From Pirellulaceae bacterium (GTDB lineage Bacteria > Planctomycetota > Planctomycetia > Pirellulales > Pirellulaceae): a DNA stretch of 11,375 bases. Location of the stretch: assembly GCA_022448645.1 (NCBI GenBank), contig JAKVBZ010000126.1:1-11375 (forward strand), in the 5' to 3' direction. Of the stretch, positions 7,642 to 11,375 are shown piece after piece. Position 1 is the first letter of the stretch, and each line of letters starts with the position of its first letter. Position numbers and translations under genes: made by a program. The notes under the pieces were generated by a model. It saw only the letters and a list, made by a program, of their open reading frames with translations. It searched no databases and was not told the DNA's origin.

Positions 7642-8672
7642 CAGGGGTTGTCGACATCGGCAGGTGTCTTGGCAGGGTTTTGATAGAGGTTTTCGACAAG
7701 TAAAGATTCAGAGCCTTGCTCGGGCCCACGGTGGTAATGCCAGTCGCGAGACGTAGGTACAAACCGTTCATGGTAGGGCCAGGGGCTCAAAAGAGGGCCA
7801 CCAAAAACGTCAGCAAGTTTTGTAGAATCCATGGCGACATTTCCAGCTCGCGGGGGCATAGGACCAGCTTCGATTCGGGGACACCCCATCAGCAAATCGG
7901 GGTCGTATCCCCCGACGCGATTCACGATCTGCGCGATTTCGTAGAGGCTCAGCCGCCTTGGTCCGCCCGTGTGGAACAAACCTGAGATGTCACTAGCCAG
8001 GATCCTGCAGAAGAGCCGATTCAAACAGTCGGTGTAAGTGGGAGTACGAACCTCGTCGAAATAGAGCGTTGCCGGGCGGTGATTTTTGAATCGTGATTGA
8101 ATCCAGTCGATGGCGCCAGCATGTCCGTTGAAGCTTGGTCCCATTGGAAGTGAGATTCGCAGGGTGCAGGCCCGTGGAACCCAATCCACCAGGAGTTGTT
8201 CGGCGGAGACCATGGTCTTGCCGAAGACGGTTACCGGATCGTGCCGTTCTGATTCAACGTATCCGGGAGCATGGGGGCCGCGATCACGTCCCGAGAATAC
8301 AAGATCAATCGACAAGTGGACGAGTCGGACAGGTCTGTCAACAATGATGGCGAGCAGATTCAGCAAACCTTCGACATTGGTTCTCCACGCCAACCGTGTA
8401 TCGAGTTCACATGCTTTCAAAGCACAGTTGCCAGCGCAATTCAGCACAGACCGAAATTCGTATCGGTCGAACAGCTTGGCAAGTGCGTGAGGGTCTTCAG
8501 CATTGCAGGCATGAATTCCAGGCCCTTGCAACCGCCAGTTGTCCTGCTGACGAATACCAATAACCTGCCCTGGATATTTTGTCTGAAAATAATGAAGTGC
8601 GTTGGAACCCGTGACACCTGCAATGCCAGTGATCAACAGGGGGAGGCGTGATGACAGATCAGGATGGTGCAT
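7641..8672 (-). CDS. RmlD-like NAD(P)-binding sugar-nucleotide epimerase/reductase homologue, catalytic pair altered
   Basis: The 343-residue protein is an extended short-chain dehydrogenase of the dTDP-4-dehydrorhamnose reductase (RmlD) type. The dinucleotide-binding motif TGIAGVTG is at residues 15-22, the NCAG motif at 78-81, the NV of TNVEG at 99-100, and LSIDLVFSG at 120-128 occupies the place of RmlD's STDxVF(D/S)G. Usual length is about 290-310; here a C-terminal tail after about residue 300 is family-unlike. The expected catalytic Tyr-x-x-x-Lys falls on F150-G-K-T-M154, so both key residues appear replaced. It may be a non-catalytic or altered member, as the RmlD relative MAT2B is thought to be, or use other residues. 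It lies 126 bases downstream of kdsB on the same strand and may be cotranscribed. Substrate unknown. ATG start at 8672, weak ribosome binding site. Confidence 0.82.
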   Translation of the reverse strand: MHHPDLSSRLPLLITGIAGVTGSNALHYFQTKYPGQVIGIRQQDNWRLQGPGIHACNAEDPHALAKLFDRYEFRSVLNCAGNCALKACELDTRLAWRTNVEGLLNLLAIIVDRPVRLVHLSIDLVFSGRDRGPHAPGYVESERHDPVTVFGKTMVSAEQLLVDWVPRACTLRISLPMGPSFNGHAGAIDWIQSRFKNHRPATLYFDEVRTPTYTDCLNRLFCRILASDISGLFHTGGPRRLSLYEIAQIVNRVGGYDPDLLMGCPRIEAGPMPPRAGNVAMDSTKLADVFGGPLLSPWPYHERFVPTSRDWHYHRGPEQGSESLLVENLYQNPAKTPADVDNP

Positions 8673-8798
8673 GGCTTCATGATTCTAATCCTATTCGGGG
8701 CACCTTCAAAGCAGATTTTATCCTCACAGGACTGGTCGGAACAAAACTGCAATGGTCGAGACGGTGACGAGAACACCGACGGGAGTGTTGGCTGGATT

Positions 8799-9551
8799 TT
8801 ACCCGGCACGGCGAAGAGTTCGGCTGACAAAATTGGCGTAGTCGGATGGCGTATCGATTCCCTGGGCTACATGCTCAACGATCCCCACGCAAATGTTTTT
8901 TCCCATTTGTAATACGCGGAGTTGTTCGAGCTTTTCGGCCTGCTCAAGTGGCGAGGGGGGCGTGGCTGCCAGTTCGAGCAGGAATGTTCGCCGATATGCG
9001 TAGAGTCCAATATGCTGATGAAACAAAGATTCTCCATAGCTGTCGACAGGTAGTTCATCCCGTACGTACGGGATCGGACTACGACTAAAATAGAGTGCCC
9101 GCTGTCGGCAATCACAGACCACCTTGACACAGGATGGGTCGTAGATTTGATCCTGATTTTGGATAGGGGTCGCCAGGGTGGCCATGGGTTCGGCCGGATT
9201 TTCTTCGAGAAGTTCAATCACGCGGTCAATATCTGCAGGAGCGATTTCTGGCTCATCGCCCTGAAGGTTAACGAGGATATCAGCGTCTTTTAGGGTTTGC
9301 GCAACTTCGGCAACGCGATCTGTTCCACTAGCACAGTCAGGACTGGTCAGCACGGCGCGACCACCAAAGCCAAGGACTTCACTGTAGATTTCCTGGTGGT
9401 CGGTGGCGACAAGGACACCGATCGGTTTGCTGGCGGCGGAGGCAGCCTCGAAGGTGTGCTGGATCAGCGACTGCCCCGTACTGCGAAGGAGCATTTTATT
9501 TGGTAGCCGGGTCGACGCCTTGCGGGCAGGAATGACAACATAAGTTCTCAT
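8799..9551 (-). CDS. kdsB: 3-deoxy-manno-octulosonate cytidylyltransferase (CMP-Kdo synthetase)
   Basis: This cytoplasmic enzyme joins CTP and Kdo to give CMP-Kdo and pyrophosphate, activating Kdo for the LPS inner core. The 250-residue length is normal for KdsB. Signature motifs are complete: IPARKASTRLPNK (residues 7-19, nucleotide binding), SGTDRV (75-80), NLQGDEP (95-101, with the metal-binding Asp), SRSPIPYVRD (156-165), HIGLYAYRR (180-188), LEQAEKLEQLR (202-212) and GIDTPSD (231-237). The start is ATG at 9551 and the stop TAA at 8799. It is first in the leftward block and divergent from glmS, with 217 bases between the two starts. A perfect 18-base palindrome (9057-9074) lies inside the codons for IPYVRD. 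The presence of kdsB implies an LPS-type outer membrane or a Kdo-containing capsule. Confidence 0.97.
   Translation of the reverse strand: MRTYVVIPARKASTRLPNKMLLRSTGQSLIQHTFEAASAASKPIGVLVATDHQEIYSEVLGFGGRAVLTSPDCASGTDRVAEVAQTLKDADILVNLQGDEPEIAPADIDRVIELLEENPAEPMATLATPIQNQDQIYDPSCVKVVCDCRQRALYFSRSPIPYVRDELPVDSYGESLFHQHIGLYAYRRTFLLELAATPPSPLEQAEKLEQLRVLQMGKNICVGIVEHVAQGIDTPSDYANFVSRTLRRAG
9057..9074. repeat. 18-base perfect palindrome within kdsB
   Basis: ATCCCGTACGTACGGGAT equals its own reverse complement. It coincides exactly with six kdsB codons, those of I-P-Y-V-R-D (residues 160-165). Protein conservation fixes part of the sequence, but the third-base choices complete the symmetry. It could be chance or a site for a dimeric DNA-binding protein; there is no evidence for the latter. 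Confidence 0.5.
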
Positions 9552-9768
9552 TTTTTATTTGCCTCGCATCATAGAACTCTAGACAAACGGGAACTCTACA
9601 CAAAAGATCTGTACTTTGAGTGATACAAAAATTGCCTGCAAAGTGATAGATCGATCTGTTGATAGCGTTTACGCTGGAAGGAGGGGGGCCCATGAGCTAT
9701 CTTGGTTCATCCCTCAACGGCAATGGTGCCGTCGGGGGGGATTCTTTGGTAGGAAGGATTGTTGGCCT
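9552..9768. promoter_or_regulatory. Divergent kdsB/glmS intergenic region, presumed to hold both promoters
   Basis: The 217 bases separate two divergently transcribed envelope-precursor genes, so both promoters should lie here, though no clear -35/-10 pair could be fixed. Visible structure: AGTGATA twice, 23 bases apart (9619-9625, 9642-9648); the palindrome AGATCGATCT (9648-9657); a 6-bp stem ACGGCA/TGCCGT with a 4-base loop (9717-9732). The purine-rich AAGGAGG at 9678-9684 precedes an ATG at 9692, and AGGAAGG at 9751-9757 precedes glmS. I see no sequence resembling the glmS ribozyme core. Confidence 0.45.
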
Positions 9769-9811
9769 ATGTGCGGAATTGTTGGCTATATTGGTTCGCG
9801 TGAAGCCGTAG
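9692..9811 (+). CDS. Possible leader peptide overlapping the glmS start, 39 codons
   Basis: ATG at 9692 follows a near-perfect ribosome binding site (AAGGAGG, 9678-9684) at 7-base spacing, better placed than the glmS site. The frame runs 39 codons to TAG at 9809-9811 and overlaps the first 43 bases of glmS in a different frame. The peptide begins MSYLGSSLNGNGAVGGDSLV and resembles nothing known to me. Translation of it could couple to or compete with glmS initiation. It cannot be an N-terminal extension of GlmS, because it is out of frame and GlmS needs Cys next to the initiator Met. It may also be chance in a G-rich leader. Confidence 0.3.
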   Translation: MSYLGSSLNGNGAVGGDSLVGRIVGLCAELLAILVRVKP

Positions 9812-11375
9812 ATTTTTTGCTCAAGGGGTTGCGCCGGCTTGAGTATCGCGGATACGACAGCTCAGGCGTGGTGACAATCAACGAAGGTGGTGAGCTTGCA
9901 ATTACCAAGTCGGCTGGGAGGGTTGATGACCTGGCAGACAAATTGCAGAAATCGCCGGTCAAAGGTCAGGTTGGCATTGGGCATACGCGTTGGGCGACTC
10001 ACGGGCCGGCGACCGACATCAATGCCCATCCGCATCTGGGTGGTGATGTTGGATTGGCGATTGTACACAATGGCGTCATCGAAAATTTCCACACGTTAAA
10101 AGAGCGGCTTGAGCAAAAAGGTTATGTTTTCAAGAGTTCGACGGATTCGGAAGTTATTGGCCACCTCATTGCCAACGAGATAGAGAACACTGGGTGGGAG
10201 GTTTCGGATCCTGCTGAACCCTACGCTCCTTTAATCAGTGCGGTCCAATCGGCGTTGTTGCAGCTTCGCGGTACTTACGGTTTAGCGGTCGTGTTTCATG
10301 ATTGGCCCGATCTGATCATTGCTGCCCGCCTTGGCAGTCCTTTGGTGATTGGTGTTGGAAAAGGGGAGCATTTTATTGCCAGCGATGGATCACCCCTGGC
10401 TGGTTACACAGACAAGATTGTCTACCTTGCTGACCACGAGTTGGCAGTCATAACGGCTGAGACGATCCGTGTTATCCACCGCGATGAAGGTCGTGTTCGA
10501 CACGATGTTCAGGAATTGGAGATCGATACTACCCAGGTGGAATTGCAGGGCTATCCACACTACATGCTCAAAGAAATTTTTGAGCAGCCTGAGAGCGTGC
10601 GGAATGCGATGCGGGGGAGACTTGATCGTGATGAGGCGACAGCAATTTTTGGCGGGTTCAATCTTTCGCCACAACAACTTCGATCGATCGACCGTATTGT
10701 GATGACTGCATGTGGCACAAGCTGGCATGCGGGACTTGCGGGAGAGTACATGATCGAGGCTCTTGCCCGCGTTCCCGTTGAAGTGGAGTATGCAAGCGAG
10801 TTGCGGTATCGCAATCCACCTCATTCTCCAGGGACATTATTGTTTGCGATTACCCAGAGTGGTGAAACGATTGACACCCTGGCTGCTCTGCGTGAGATGA
10901 AACGCAAGGGCCATCCAACCATGGCCATTTGCAACGTCGTTGGCAGCACGATTGCTCGGGAAGCAGATGGTGGCATTTATTTACACGCGGGTCCCGAGAT
11001 CGGAGTTGCCTCGACCAAGGCGTTCACATCGCAATGCGTAGTGATGGCGATGCTGGCGCTTTATTTTGGTCGTATCCGAGACTTGAGTTATGAAGCTGGT
11101 TTGCAGGTAATTGCAGAGCTGGAAAAACTTCCGGGCTACGTCGAACAAGCACTGGAGGCGAATGCCGAAGCACAACGCATCGCAGCGAAATATGCAGCGG
11201 CTGAAAATGTTCTTTACCTCGGTCGGCAGTTCAATTTTCCGGCGGCATTGGAAGGTGCATTAAAGCTTAAAGAAATCAGTTATATTCATGCTGAGGGGTA
11301 TCCTGCCGCAGAAATGAAGCACGGCCCAATTGCCCTGGTTAATGAAAACACACCAAGCGTATTTATTGTGCCTCA
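9769..11375 (+). CDS. glmS: Glutamine--fructose-6-phosphate aminotransferase (isomerizing), 3' truncated by the window
   Basis: GlmS converts fructose 6-phosphate and glutamine to glucosamine 6-phosphate and glutamate in the cytoplasm, the first step toward UDP-GlcNAc for LPS and peptidoglycan. The frame is open for 535 codons from ATG 9769 to the window edge; the family is about 610 residues, so roughly 70 C-terminal residues are missing. The start is fixed by the N-terminal nucleophile Cys2 in MCGIVGYIG. Glutaminase landmarks are EYRGYDSSG (25-33), HTRWATHG (72-79), HNGVIEN (100-106) and the STDSEV region near 120-125. First SIS domain: ACGTSWHAG (314-322), SGETIDT (364-370), STKAFTSQ (415-422). 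Second SIS domain: LYLGRQFNFPAALEG near 482-496, then LKLKEISYIHAEGYPAAEMK and HGP. All visible key residues are intact. AGGAAGG lies 11 bases before the ATG. It is divergent from kdsB. Confidence 0.97.
   Translation, partial: MCGIVGYIGSREAVDFLLKGLRRLEYRGYDSSGVVTINEGGELAITKSAGRVDDLADKLQKSPVKGQVGIGHTRWATHGPATDINAHPHLGGDVGLAIVHNGVIENFHTLKERLEQKGYVFKSSTDSEVIGHLIANEIENTGWEVSDPAEPYAPLISAVQSALLQLRGTYGLAVVFHDWPDLIIAARLGSPLVIGVGKGEHFIASDGSPLAGYTDKIVYLADHELAVITAETIRVIHRDEGRVRHDVQELEIDTTQVELQGYPHYMLKEIFEQPESVRNAMRGRLDRDEATAIFGGFNLSPQQLRSIDRIVMTACGTSWHAGLAGEYMIEALARVPVEVEYASELRYRNPPHSPGTLLFAITQSGETIDTLAALREMKRKGHPTMAICNVVGSTIAREADGGIYLHAGPEIGVASTKAFTSQCVVMAMLALYFGRIRDLSYEAGLQVIAELEKLPGYVEQALEANAEAQRIAAKYAAAENVLYLGRQFNFPAALEGALKLKEISYIHAEGYPAAEMKHGPIALVNENTPSVFIVP

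Noticed and set aside
7375..7683. 102-codon plus-strand frame crossing the intergenic region and the 42-base repeat, reading LPIAKFIGKQPFLG in the repeat
   Set aside because: It overlaps the end of the epimerase homologue antisense, has no ribosome binding site or recognisable domain, and the peptide match between repeat copies only reflects their DNA identity.
9552..9768. glmS ribozyme/riboswitch upstream of glmS
   Set aside because: No recognisable glmS ribozyme core or its pairing pattern was seen; only short stems are present.
10390..10824. 144-codon minus-strand frame within glmS
   Set aside because: glmS is continuous and motif-complete on the plus strand across this stretch, so the frame is a shadow.

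Overview
The window looks like chromosomal DNA from a planctomycete, probably of the Pirellulaceae type. The best evidence is the pair of exported proteins at 2789-7320: a long DUF1587/1595/1592/1588/1585 protein with two haem c motifs, and a DUF1552 protein with a twin-arginine leader. This pairing is strongly expanded in Planctomycetota. GTG and possibly TTG starts, loose gene spacing and Kdo/LPS-type genes fit that placement. No 16S rRNA or other marker is present, so the genus is open.

Layout. 3-110 (+) is the 3' end of a gene that resembles the C-terminus of SMP-30/gluconolactonase-type beta-propellers. It converges on a block that runs leftward on the minus strand from 9551 to 222. In the direction of transcription that block holds kdsB (CMP-Kdo synthetase), an RmlD-like NAD-dependent epimerase/reductase homologue, the DUF1592-type cytochrome protein overlapping by 4 bases with the DUF1552 protein, and two family 2 glycosyltransferases. 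glmS (glucosamine-6-phosphate synthase) starts at 9769 on the plus strand, divergent from kdsB, and runs off the right edge. No rRNA, tRNA, CRISPR array, transposase or phage gene was seen.

How the genes fit together. kdsB activates Kdo for the LPS inner core and glmS makes the glucosamine-6-phosphate that feeds UDP-GlcNAc, so the 217-base gap between them divides two envelope-precursor genes. The epimerase homologue and the two glycosyltransferases suggest sugar-nucleotide and surface-glycan work, but their substrates cannot be read from sequence. The DUF1592-DUF1552 pair is a separate translationally coupled unit of exported proteins with no established biochemical role.

No clear-cut new defence or mobile system is visible. 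Worth a second look: an exact 42-base hairpin repeat lying downstream of two minus-strand genes, with similarity running back over a stop codon; an RmlD-like protein whose Tyr-x-x-x-Lys is Phe-x-x-x-Met; a discoidin-like insertion in the cytochrome protein; a short leader reading frame with a strong ribosome binding site overlapping the glmS start; and an 18-base perfect palindrome inside kdsB.
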